From assembly GCA_947179485.1 (NCBI GenBank), contig OX359250.1, positions 12,630,539-12,694,538 on the forward strand: a stretch of DNA of 64,000 nucleotides. Reading direction: 5' to 3'. Position 1 is the stretch's first letter, and every line of letters starts with the position of its first letter. The notes under the pieces were generated by a model. That model saw only the letters and a list, made by a program, of their open reading frames with translations, was not told the origin of the DNA and did no database searches. The stretch is from Allacma fusca (Eukaryota; Arthropoda; Collembola; Symphypleona; Sminthuridae). Shown one piece after another: positions 50,460 to 60,724 of the stretch. The translations under genes were made by a program, and so were the position numbers.

Positions 50460-52030
50460 TGCATTTTGAAGCTGTATTTTATAGCGTAGATTTGAAACTG
50501 CAACTTGAAACTTCAATTTGAAACTTCCTTTTGAAACTTCAATTTGAAACTTCATGTAGAAACTTCAATTTGAAACTTCCTTTAGAAACTGCAATATCAA
50601 AATACAATATGAAACAGCATTTAAAAACAGCATTTTGAAACTGCTAATTGAAACTGCAAACCGAAACCGCAATGTTATATAATATTTTCAAGCCGTACTA
50701 TTTAAATTTATATTTTCAAACTCTATTTTGGCACTGCAAATTGAAACTGCAAGTTAAATTTTAAATAATGTTTTGAAGCCATAAATTTTAAACGAATATT
50801 TTTTAACTGCAATTTTTAAACTTCATTTTGAAACAGCTTTTTGAAACTGCAATTTACAAATACGGTTTGAAACCATATTTTGATACTGTATATTGAAACT
50901 GCGTTTTAAAATTGCCATTTGAAACATAATTTTGAAACTGCGATTTGAATTTGCATTTTGAAACTGCATTTTGAAACTGCATTTTGAAACTGCAATGAGA
51001 AACTATATTTTGAAACTGCAATTCGAAACTGGAATTTGAAACTGCATTTTGAAACTGCAATTTGAATTTTCGTTTTTCAAACTGCAATTTTCATATTATT
51101 ATTAAACTCCAATTGGTGGACAATTTTCATATTTTTGTTTTCAACCTACATTTTGATACTGCATTTTGAAACTGCATGTTGAAACTGCAATTTGAAACAG
51201 CATTTTGAAACTGAAATTTAGAAATGCGATTAGAAACTGTATTTTGAAACATCATTTTGAAACTATGATTTGAATTTGCATTTTGAAACTGCATTTTGAA
51301 ACTACATTTTGAAACTGCAATGAGAAATTATATTTTGAAACTGCAATTCGAAACTGGAATTTGAAACTGCATTTTGAAACTGCATTTTGAATTTTCATTT
51401 TTCAAACTGCAATTTTCATATAAATATTAAACTGCAATTGGTGGACAATTTTCATATTTTGTTTTTAACCTACATTTTGAAACTGCAATTTGAAACATCA
51501 TTGAACACTGCGATTTGAAACAGCGTTTCGAAAGTGCATTTTCAAGCTGTATTTTATATCGGCGATTTGAAACTGACACTTGAAACTTCAACTTGAAACT
51601 TCATTTAGAAACTGCAATATCAAAATTCAATTTGAAACAGCATTTTGAAACAGCTAATTGAAACTGCAAACCGAAACCGCAAGGTTAGATAATATTTTCA
51701 AGCCGCAATATTTAAATTTATTTTTTCAAACTGTATTTTGGCACTGCAAATTTGAAATTTTATTTTTCAAACTACAATTTTCAAATTATTATTTTCAAAC
51801 TGCATTTTAAAACTGCAATTTGAAACTACAATTTGAAACTGCAATTTCATACTGCATTTTGAAACTACAAATTGAAACTGCAATTTAAATTTTAAATAAT
51901 GTTTTGAAGCCATAATTTTTAAACGAATATTTTTAAACTGCAATTTTGAAACTGCAATTTCAAACAGCATTTTGAAACTGCAATTTACAAATACGGTTTG
52001 AAACCATATTTTGATACTGCATGTTGAAAC
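50460..52030. repeat. about 1.01-kb duplicated segment with non-monomeric islands
   Basis: AAACTGCAAACCGAAACCGC followed by TATTTTCAAGCCG lies at 50651 and 51661 (+1010). ATAATGTTTTGAAGCCATAA also occurs twice (about 50766 and 51896), and TTACAAATACGGTTTGAAAC at about 50852 and 51985. Divergence is greater than in the central array. Confidence 0.7.
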
Positions 52031-52658
52031 TGCAATTTGAAACATAATTTTGAAACTGCATATTTTGCAAATTATAAACTGCAATTTTTAAACTTCAATT
52101 TTTAGACAGCAATTTTCAACCTGCAATTGAAAACTTAAATTTCAAACTGCAATTTTCGAGCCGGGAGTTTCAAACTAGAACTGTCAAAATGCAATTTTTA
52201 AGTTTCAAATTTCTAACGTGAATTTTCCAACTTTAAATTAAAACTGCAATTTGAAACTGCAATTTTCAAACTGCAATTTTTGGACTGCGATTTTTAACTG
52301 CAATTTTTAAACCACAATTTTCAGACTGCAGTTTGAAACTGCATGTTTCAGACTGCAGTTTTTGCAACTTTCAAACTGCAAATTTCCAACCGCAATTTTC
52401 AAACCGCAATTTAGAAACTGCAATTGCGTACTTCAATTTCGCACTGCCATTATCGCATTTTCAATCTGCAATTTGAACTGCTATTTTGTAACTGCATTTT
52501 AAAAACAGCAATCTTCAAACAGCAATCTTCAAAATGCATTTATCAAACTTGATTTATCAGACTGCCATTTCCAAACTACAGTTTTTGAACCGAATGTTTC
52601 AAGCTTCATTTTGCTCAATTTTCAAACTGCAATTTTCAACTTGCATGTTTCACACTGC

Positions 52659-53562
52659 TAGGGAATGTCGATTAAAAATGCCCTCGTATATATACCTGCC
52701 AAGCTGAATATGCCCAAAATGCCCGCCAACGTGCCATATTTTTCGGCATATTGTCACACTGGGAAAATGCCCTGAATTTCGGCATTTTGGACAGGGCATA
52801 TTCGACATTTTGGGCATTTTCAGCCTGGAATATTCTGCATTTCTGTCATAAATTGATAATAATAAATCATTAATGACATCATAAATAATAAATGTCACTG
52901 TTAAAATGAAATCCTATTAAAGGCGTACATGGCAAGATACTCGCTGTGTATCATGCAGACACTTTATATTGAATTATTGACGAATGCAATTTTGTTGCAT
53001 TTTGTATAAAAATAATGAGAAGACTAAAAGTGATAAATACATCATCAACAAATCCTCCCCATCAGAACTTTGATTTGCATAACTTTCATCCACCTCCAGC
53101 GTAAATAAAATTTCTCAAATTTTATGACCAGTGCTTCGAGGTTGGCATAGTTTATTCCATTCCAAAATGTGAGTTTTGTCAAGTAGTAACAATGGTTGAT
53201 GGTTAGACGTTTAAAAACTACAACTCCTACAATTGTCTACTGACCAGATTTATTTACCTGTGTGCTAAAACCGTCGAGTAATAGTTCTGTTATACCGAGA
53301 GAGCGGGGTAGTATGCGGTAGTAGCAAGTGGAAGTAGTAGCAGGGACTAATAATGTCTGGAAAAGGTAATCGACCCGAAAATTTGAACTAAATATGCAAA
53401 AAATGCCGAATATGCCCAGGCATGAAAATGCTGAAAATGTCCGTGCCGAATATGCCCAAAATCAACGTATTTGCCCAAAGTTGAAAATGCCCATAATGCC
53501 AGGGAATTTTGGGCAGGCATGATGCCCAATATGCCATGGAATTTTCAAATCGACAATCCCTA
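52659..53562. mobile_element. non-autonomous hAT-type element (MITE), 904 bp, inserted in the satellite
   Basis: Terminal inverted repeats TAGGGAATGTCGATT (left) and TAGGGATTGTCGATT (right, read inward), 14 of 15 matching. Direct 8-bp duplication CACACTGC at 52651-52658 and 53563-53570. Removing the element and one duplication restores an ordinary satellite repeat (TGTTTCACACTGCAATATT). Both subterminal regions are packed with TGCCC/GGGCA and GGCATATT motifs in both orientations, as expected for hAT transposase-binding sites. The centre is unique AT-rich sequence. The minus-strand ORFs at 52650-52898 and 53347-53529 only translate these motifs. Confidence 0.88.
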
Positions 53563-53929
53563 CACACTGCAATATTGAATTGCGTGTTTCACACGGCAAT
53601 TTTCGCAATTTTGAAACAGCAGTTTCAAAATGCATGTGTCACTGCGATTTTCGCAATTTTTAATCTCCAATTATCGAACTGTAATTATTAAACTGCAATT
53701 TTCAAATTGCAATTTAGAAATCACATTTTGAAACTGTTATTATCTATATATATTATATGTTTATTAAAACCGCAATTTTCAAGCTGCAAATTTAAAACTG
53801 CCATTCTCAAGCTGCAAGTTTCAAACTACCTGTTGCAAACTGCAATTATCAAACTGCAAATATTTATTTACAATTCTCAAATTGCAATTTTGAAACTACA
53901 TTTTGACTGCATGTGTCACACTGCAGTAT

Positions 53930-54250
53930 TAAATTGAATGTTTCACACTGCAATATTAAATTGCATGTTTCACATTGCTATAATAAATTGCTTGTTTCAT
54001 ACTGCAATATTAAATTGCATGTTTCACATTGCTATATTAAATTGCATGTTTAACATTGCTATATTAAATTGCATGTTTCACACTGCAATATTAAATTGCA
54101 TGTTTCACATTGCTATAATAAATTGCTTGTTTCATACTGCAATATTAAATTGCACGTTTCACATTGCTATATTAAATTGCATGTTTCACATTGCTATATT
54201 AAATTGCATGTTTCACATTGCTATATTAAATTGCATGTTTCACACTGCAA
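53930..54250. repeat. 27-bp tandem repeat (AAATTGCATGTTTCACATTGCTATATT)
   Basis: About twelve copies of a 27-bp unit made of two diverged 13/14-bp halves. Two variants alternate: CACTGCAATATT and CATTGCTATATT. A secondary periodicity is visible, with the CTTGTTTCATACTGC variant at about 53990 and 54124 (135 bp = five units). The plus-strand ORFs here translate the repeat (FHIAILNCM), not a gene. Confidence 0.9.
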
Positions 54251-54940
54251 TTTTTTGCAATTTTAAAACCGCATGTTTCACACTGCAATTTTCGCAATTT
54301 TTTGACTGCAATTATCAAATTCAAATACCAAACTACAATTTTGAAATGGCGAACTACGTTTGAAAATGCGTTTTTAAACTGCAATTTTCACACTGATATT
54401 TGTAAATTGCAATTATTAAACTGCAATTTTTGGAATTTTCAAACTACAATTTTCAAGCTGTAATTTAGAAACTTCAATTTTCAAACCACATGTTTCACGC
54501 TCCAATTTTTAAACTGCAGATTTCGCAATTTGTGAACTGAAATTTGTAAACTGCAATTTGTAAACTGCAATTTTTGGACTGTAATTTCGAACTGCAATTT
54601 TGAAACTGCAATTTCGCACTGAAATTTTCGCAAGTTTCAGTCTGCAATTTAGAACTGCAATTTTCAAACTGCATGGTTTACACTGCAATTTTTAAGCTGC
54701 AGTTTCAAACTGCATGCTTCGCACTGGCGTTTTCGCAATTTTTAAACAGCAATTACCAAACTACAAATATTAAACTACAACTCTCAAATTGCAATTTTGA
54801 AACTACATTTTGAAACTGCATATTTTGAATTGCAATTTTGAAACTACATTTTGAAACGGCATATTTTGAATTGCAATTTCCAAACTGAATTTTTCGAAAT
54901 TTTCAAGCTGCAATTTTCAAATTCAAGTTCAAAAACTTCA

Positions 54941-55340
54941 AGGTGGAGTCTTGTCTCCAGTGCTCCATCCTTCCGACAGGAACCGTGTGTTCCTCCATTC
55001 TCTCATTATTCGGTTTGAGAGGTGGAGTCTTGTCTCCCGTGCTCCGTCGTTCCGACAGGAACATTGTGTTCCTCCACCCTCTCATTATTCGGTTTGAGAG
55101 GTGGAGTCTTGTATCCCGTGCTTTATCCTTCCGGCAGGAACATTGTGTGGCTCCAACCTCTCATTATACTGTTTGAGAGGTGGAGACATGTACCGACGCG
55201 ATCCGAAACATTCTCCCTCCTTCCCTCTCGAATATGTGTTGCTCCAACCTCTCATTATTCGGTTTGAGAGGTGGAAGATCGTCTCGTGTGGTCCATCCTT
55301 CCTTCTGGAACAATGTGTTGCTTCAGCCTCTCATTGTTCG
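54941..55340. repeat. 79-bp tandem repeat, five copies, at the right edge of the satellite
   Basis: Copies start at 54941, 55020, 55099, 55178 and 55269. The fourth is 91 bp long and the most diverged. The unit begins AGGTGGAGTCTTGTCTCC, has TTCCGACAGGAAC in the middle and ends CTCTCATTATTCGGTTTGAG. It is much more GC-rich than the adjoining satellite and unrelated to the 13-bp monomer. Reading frames run through on the plus strand only because 79 mod 3 is 1 and stops are rare. Confidence 0.93.
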
Positions 55341-55777
55341 TGGTCATGCATACTCTTTTGAGTTGGTGTTGGAATATTCATATATGTGTTTTGATTTTAA
55401 AACTCATGTCTATTCGTCAATAAATGTAAATTTCGTATAAAATAACCGACTTTTACCAATATGTCCATGTTGTTGAACTTTTAAGTGTGTTTTGAATACT
55501 ACTATATATATCATCCGATTTCATTTAGAACAAAAACACTAAACAATGTTACAAAAATCATTATTGTAGTCTTTTTCAACTTTTCGAAACAAACTTGGTA
55601 ATATTATCGTAGTAATCATGTTTTGCTTTGTCGGGAATTTTTTTCATCAATGCTCTCAGGTCTTGAGCCTTTTTTGACTGGATCGGTAGGGCGTGGTTGT
55701 TTGCTGGCGTTAGTATTGTCACATGAAATGAAAGTATTGATTTGTTTTTCATCCGGATATTAAACGTTTCCCATTAT
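55341..55777. other. intergenic, nothing recognised
   Basis: AT-rich sequence between the 79-bp array and the transposase pseudogene. No repeat or coding signal noted. Confidence 0.4.
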
Positions 55778-57981
55778 TCATCGTTGTGTTCGTTTAGCTA
55801 GTAACATATTAGGATTGTGGGTAGCATAACGATAATGAAGATATTTTGTCACTTTAAAACTAGTTAAAAACGAAGCAAGTTCAGTTAACGAATTGAAATC
55901 AGTTTGATTCATTCTCGTTACTACAAATGGATTTTAAAGTCTGGCTGTTCGAACGACCTCATCCACGTCTGTCGGAACTATGGGCGGAAGATCTATTAAC
56001 CTATTTTCCACGTGCCCAAAGTCTCTGTCACACCACCTCCATGTATAAGTGGCCAGTGCAGAAAAATTTGTGGTCGACTTGAGTGAAATAATTTTGATCG
56101 GCAAGGAACTTCATGAACAAAACCATATACGTATTATTGTATTGGCCAATGCAACGCTCCGACCATATTATAAACGACCGCATGTTTCCATCATTCAGCT
56201 TCTGAAATTTGCCAGTTACATATTTCCAAACGCAAGAAATAATATCCTGGGCAGAATGTTTTGCAACTGTTTGATCCCACAAGAACATGAATGCATTTTT
56301 GGTGCCGGTTTCGTGAATTCCTAAATTAAGCGTACTCAAAGTTCTTTTAAGTAAGTTCTCTTAAAAAGTAAATTTCGTCACAGGATAATTGAGACACGAG
56401 TAAAACCTACAAATAAATTGTACACTCGCATTTTAGATGCTCATCTGATGACTGTTATGCTAATTAAATACTTACTGGTTCGTTTTTTGATACATTTATT
56501 TGAGATTGCTGGTCTGGCAATCCCAAAGGTTCTCCGGATTCTTTGTCAGGGAAAGCCGATGTGCCATAAGAAGCACACAGTGTACATATATGTTAATTGA
56601 TTAAAACTCATATGCACACAATGTATTTATTATGGCGCTTCAGCTTTTAAGTACATCCAATATATTGTTGAAAAGCGCTTGAAATCTCCAGTTCAGCGCC
56701 CTCAAGGAAATATGCCAAAAAATGAACCAGTAAAAGTTTATGAAAATATAAGCATTTATCTCCATGCTAAGAGTCCACAAAAACACTTCCAGCATAAATA
56801 TTGTTTCTGAACAGTAAATTTAATAAATTTAAATATTTGAACTACAATAAATGTACTATCTTCATACCCGTAGTCATTGAGTAGATTTCGTTCATTCACG
56901 TCCATTTTGTGACATTTTCAGCTAAAACAAGATGATCGGAGTGTTGACTTTTCAGGTTTACCTTCTTAACCTCACTTGTCTCCAGGCAAATAGCAGTATA
57001 CATATCATCGCAAACCCAACACTTTCATTCACCGGATTAGCAAACCGAAGATCGAATTCAGATTTGAAAATGTGTCTATAAATTGACAACGAGCAAAAAG
57101 GGAGCTGCTGTTGAAGCATGCTTCCATTGTAAAGTGCATGCATTCTAGGAAGTGAAAGGCCAGCATATAAATACCGGCGTTGCGGGCCTGCATCTTTTCT
57201 TGCGTAATGTGACTCCCTTGCTTTGAATAATGAAATATGATTTCCAATTCGGTTCTTTGTTTCTTCTGTGATCTGAAACTTGTTCACTCCTCTGCGGCCT
57301 CTGCCATCATCAAAGCATGTAATTCCATGAACGTCAAAACATCTGCCGGAGGTCCTATCGGCCAAAGACTTCGAAAAATATTCCTCATCGGCCAAGTACT
57401 TGGAACAAATTTCCGATTGGGATCATATAATTATTCCGACTTAACGCAGTTACTTTGGACTAAGGAACGCTAATGACTCAATAATCCATACTCCAACTTA
57501 AAAAATTAAAGTCGGAATTTCACTAATCCCAGAGGTGTATATGAGCAGTTTTTCGTGCTCTTTCCGAATATGCTATCCATTTTAAAATCCATCGACAACT
57601 TTCGAAGGAGTGGCTCTCATTGTCAATTTTCATGATTTTTGGAAATGTTTCTAAGCCCAACTTAAAAAATAAAAGTTGGAATTTCCCTAATCCCAGAGGA
57701 GGAGTTTAGCCGACGAGGAAAATATTCTAAGTGTTTGGCCGATAGGTCTTTATCCTTTTGGCTGATGTTTTGTCTTCCATTGTAATTCCTTGCTGGAGTT
57801 TTAATTTAGTTTTTCGCAAACTACTATCTTTTAGGCTGAGCATCGCCAAGCACATTCTCTCACACATCTGATATCGAGCCCCTCTTCGAGCCCTATCGAG
57901 CCCCGTAATATCTATTCCGTGAAAATAAATTGATAAAACCATTTCTATGCTAGTGATAGTTCTCAATAGACCATTTTCCAT
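55778..57981 (-). pseudogene. broken DUF7869-type transposase-like gene
   Basis: Remnant of a DNA-transposon-derived gene of the type common in insect genomes. Pieces in correct order on the minus strand: 57981-57727 (MCERMCLAMLSLKDSSLR, resembling the VC..MFL.TL.L start); 57300-56960 (ITEETKNRIGNHI, then ESHYARKDAG, RYLYAGLSLPRMHALY and YRHIFKSEFDLRFANP), running after a frameshift into CWVCDDMY at about 57015; 56339-56028 (STLNLGIHETGTKNAFMFLW, KHSAQDIISCVWKYV, then WSERCIGQYNN in place of the usual D.CGGQN, then VDHKFFCTGHLYME); and, in another frame, DRDFGHVEN at 56029-56003 and NPFVVTRMNQTDF around 55930. Damage: at least two frameshifts, an in-frame TAA near 55935, and a rearrangement with inverted repeats between the first two pieces. 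Family assignment is from memory of its motifs. Confidence 0.75.
57306..57800. repeat. imperfect inverted repeat with about 315-bp loop, within the transposase pseudogene
   Basis: Left arm 57306-57396 and right arm 57711-57800 match as reverse complements. Read inward, cores include GGCCGATAGG, GA(T/C)GAGGAA and GATGTTTTG(A/T)C. Identity is roughly 70-75% by eye. Inside the loop a 40-bp segment (CAACTTAAAAAA, GGAATTTC, CTAATCCCAGAGG) is present twice in direct orientation (57494-57534 and 57658-57702). Confidence 0.65.
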
Positions 57982-58307
57982 TTCTTTAGTAATTTAAGAT
58001 TACTTGAAATATGTATGGGCTACTTGTAAGTGAAAGAACGCCTAGATAATTTAGCTTCAACTTCCCTTCTAGCAGGTTCCGTAATATCAATATGATCCGC
58101 TAGGAATCGGTATTAATTAGGGGAACTCATAGTGTAGTATTCGTTGAACACTATCTGGTATTCGGCTGCTAAATTACATCCACTCTTTGTTCAACGGCAA
58201 AGTTTAGCCTATATAAGATGGAAAATGACTAATCAAAATTATCACCAAATTTTCAGCCTAGATTTTACAATCCAGGATATTGTCATATTATTTCAACCTT
58301 TTTCCAC
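57982..58307. other. intergenic, nothing recognised
   Basis: AT-rich spacer. The plus-strand ORF at 58144-58389 has no family features and overlaps an inverted-repeat arm. Confidence 0.4.
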
Positions 58308-59000
58308 TTTGAATTTCAAAACTCTCACCACACATTCGGTTTGTTGTTCAGTCAAATTAAAATGTCACAACTTACTTAATACTACGTAATGGTAATTACA
58401 GACATACTCAACCTTCAAAGAATGCTTTATTGAAGGCGGCTGACCTATTTTTCAGGCCAGAGAAGGAATATGGAAATTAGGCTGAATTTTTTCTCGAAGG
58501 ATGACGGAAGGCTTCATAAAAATTTTCAAAAATGGTAGGCGAAGGAAAGGTGGGTCATAAGTGCCCTTCGAATGTATTAAAGGCTTACAAAAATAAAAGG
58601 CAGAAGTATGATACCATTTCAATAATAATTTTGAAATAAACGAAGGACGATTATTTTTGGAGGAAGGGTGAATTCATTTAAGAATAATAAAACTGTTGCA
58701 GATCTGGTTTAAGGCTTCATTTATTGGTATTAAGAAGGCCGATTTTTTTAAATTGCCTTTGAAGGCGTGAAGGCCATTTTATTTGGCCATCTCTGGGTAA
58801 AGACTTGGATGTGATCAGAGTTTGACATTTTTAATCTAACCAAGCACAAATTGAAAGTGGGAAGATTTGGAAGGGATTTCAATCCACCATCAGTGCCCCA
58901 TTTATTTAGTTTTTTACATATCCCTAGTATTAAGTAAGTTGTGACATTTTAACTACCCGAATATTAAGACGAATGTGCGGTTGGAATTTTGAAATTTAAA
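58308..59000. mobile_element. element with long terminal inverted repeats (about 76 bp arms), non-coding
   Basis: Left arm 58308-58384 and right arm 58925-59000 are reverse complements with few differences. Shared cores read from the left: GAATTTCAAAA, CGCACATTCG/CACACATTCG, then TTAAAATGTCACAACTTACT and TTAATACTA. The interior (about 540 bp) has no ORF and repeats GAAGGC/AAGGCTT motifs. The structure fits a foldback element or MITE. The outer boundary is unclear (weak similarity may extend outward) and I could not identify a target-site duplication, so no superfamily is given. Confidence 0.7.
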
Positions 59001-60722
59001 GGGGCTTCAATAAAATACTGGCTCAAGGGGTTGCGGGCTCACGTGCTGCGGACTCACTGTTCGAGAAAATTGTTGAACTCGGTCTCGCACTCATGAGTGC
59101 TAGGAGTCTTTAAATGGCACTCAGAACTGATTCAGGAACTCAAATTCTGAATCAAACAAGAGCTCGCCCACGCACTCATAAGTGACCATGATGAAATCCT
59201 GCAGTAAAACTCGCACTCAGGAACTCTTAGAAGCAAATTTAAAAAGCGCCATTTCAAGGAATCAGCCAAATAATAATACCGTCCACTATACTGGCGATAG
59301 CTAACATTTTTAACGGAAACGAAATCATCAACACGCTAAATGCAGGCAAAATGTATTAAATTTGTAAGTGTAGATGGGGCAAAATGCAGAAATATACGAG
59401 TTCGCACACACTCTTGCTCAATGACTGTAATCCAGAGATGAGCTTATACAGTTTCGTTACGTTCCGTTACTTTATTACAGTAGGTTTTAAAATTGCCGTT
59501 AATTATCATTACATTACTAAATATTGTATGAAAAATTCAGTGTTCCCGTTCCGTTACTACAAGACAACGGTAATACTCCAGCGTTAATTTTCGTTACGAT
59601 TAAAACATATAAAATAGCCTTTATCGTTACTATTATTGTCCGCTCGTTATAAACTGAAATATCAAGCAACTAGTGTTGCCAGAGGTACCTGGTATGCAGA
59701 AAATGTAGCGAAAAGGCAATTTACAGTTTCTGTGTAGTTCTTGATTCACCTGCAATGTGATCCGCATCCCGACTACCCGGTGTGGTAATCGCAACAATTG
59801 TCCTTTTTTCAAATTCATTTTTCTCCTTTTACTAGCAGCAGTATTCTGCATGGTTAGTTTTTATCTACTAAAAACTTGGTTAGAACCAAAACTGAATTCG
59901 TATGCCGACCACACATGGTTTTTTTTGTGGGCAAAAAAGTGTGGAATGAGCAAAATAAAGGGTCAAAAACTTTCTATTGAAATTTGCCGTGTTTTTTAAT
60001 AACGTACATAAATGATTCTCAGGGATCACGGTGTCCACATCCAACTCAAGTTGTTAATATTTCCCCCGTTTATTTGCATGTGCAGTTACTCCAAGCAAAG
60101 CTAATAATAGATGTCAATGCGTAATACAAAAATAAATATGTACATGCATATATTTATTCGATAGCGTTGCGTTACGTTACAATATCGTTTTCTGTTTACA
60201 GACGCTGGAAGGCTATAGACATGTTACCAAATCTTTGGAGCGCGGTTCAAGTTTGAAATTCAAAGCACATTGGTGCTTAGCTCATTTTTGGTTTCATATG
60301 AAAAACCACTGCAAGTTTATAGAATTAAAAAACTAATTTTGACGAGGCCAATAAATGCTAATCAGTTGAAAATGCCAACATGTAATGATACAGAAAAAAT
60401 TCCCCTTGGAAATGAAAAGGACAGGAATGAATGGATTAAGATTTTTCATTGTTAACACAATCATACACACCAATGAATCTAAGGTCATATTAATATGGGT
60501 TCACATTAGATTCAGTACAAGATACATTTTAAGGCTAATTTACCTCTACAATGTAATACGGTAACTTTGATTTGTTTTTCGTGGATCCTCTTCTAGGTTC
60601 AACGTGCCCAGTAATGTTATTGATCCCTTTGACCATTTTTCTAACGGTTAGGTAATTACTTTTTGTGGTCTTTTCCTCTAGCAAAAAATTCTGATATATT
60701 TTCAAAGAATTTAAGTAGGATG
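59001..60722. other. intergenic, probable old repeat sequence
   Basis: No gene recognised. Features: a 14-bp perfect palindrome GCACTCATGAGTGC at 59087-59100 within a stretch repeating CTCGCACTCA; and CGTTACGTTCCGTTAC-type motifs near 59455 and 60165 that resemble the interior of hAT-type MITEs, although I could not find matching termini. Confidence 0.4.
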
Positions 60723-60724
60723 TA

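Larger units (their letters stand above)
13566..54930. repeat. about 41 kb satellite domain built on a 13-bp monomer (GAAACTGCAATTT)
   Basis: Near-continuous tandem array. The commonest monomer is GAAACTGCAATTT, with variants GAAACTGCATTTT, AAAACTGCAATTT, GAAACTGCAAATT, GAAACCGCATTTT and GAAACTTCAATTT. The core AAACTGCAATTT is an imperfect palindrome (10 of 12 positions self-complementary). On the minus strand the monomer has no stop in any frame; because 13 is not a multiple of 3, each frame cycles through the same 13 codons per 39 bp, giving spurious proteins of the KLQFQIAVSNCSF type. The array is not homogeneous: it has nested higher-order units, islands and CCTAA blocks (listed separately). 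From about 49.8 kb rightward it becomes more diverged and takes up 14-bp AAACTGCAATTTTC spacing. Likely heterochromatic, possibly pericentromeric or subtelomeric; that is inference. Confidence 0.97.

Noticed and set aside
53938-54363. Plus-strand ORF translating as repeated FHTAILNCM units
   Set aside because: It is the translation of the 27-bp tandem repeat; no independent coding evidence.
13566-54930. CRISPR array
   Set aside because: Repeats are contiguous with no unique spacers, and the window is clearly eukaryotic.
54943-55440. Four overlapping plus-strand ORFs of 77-86 codons
   Set aside because: Translations of the 79-bp tandem repeat in successive frames.
59757-59999. ORF with a hydrophobic segment resembling a small membrane protein
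   Set aside because: Overlaps another ORF on the opposite strand, has no homologous feature, and sits in repeat-like intergenic sequence.
59391-60215. A further hAT-type MITE suggested by CAGAGATGAGC and CGTTACGTTCCGTTAC motifs
   Set aside because: I could not find matching inverted termini or an 8-bp duplication.
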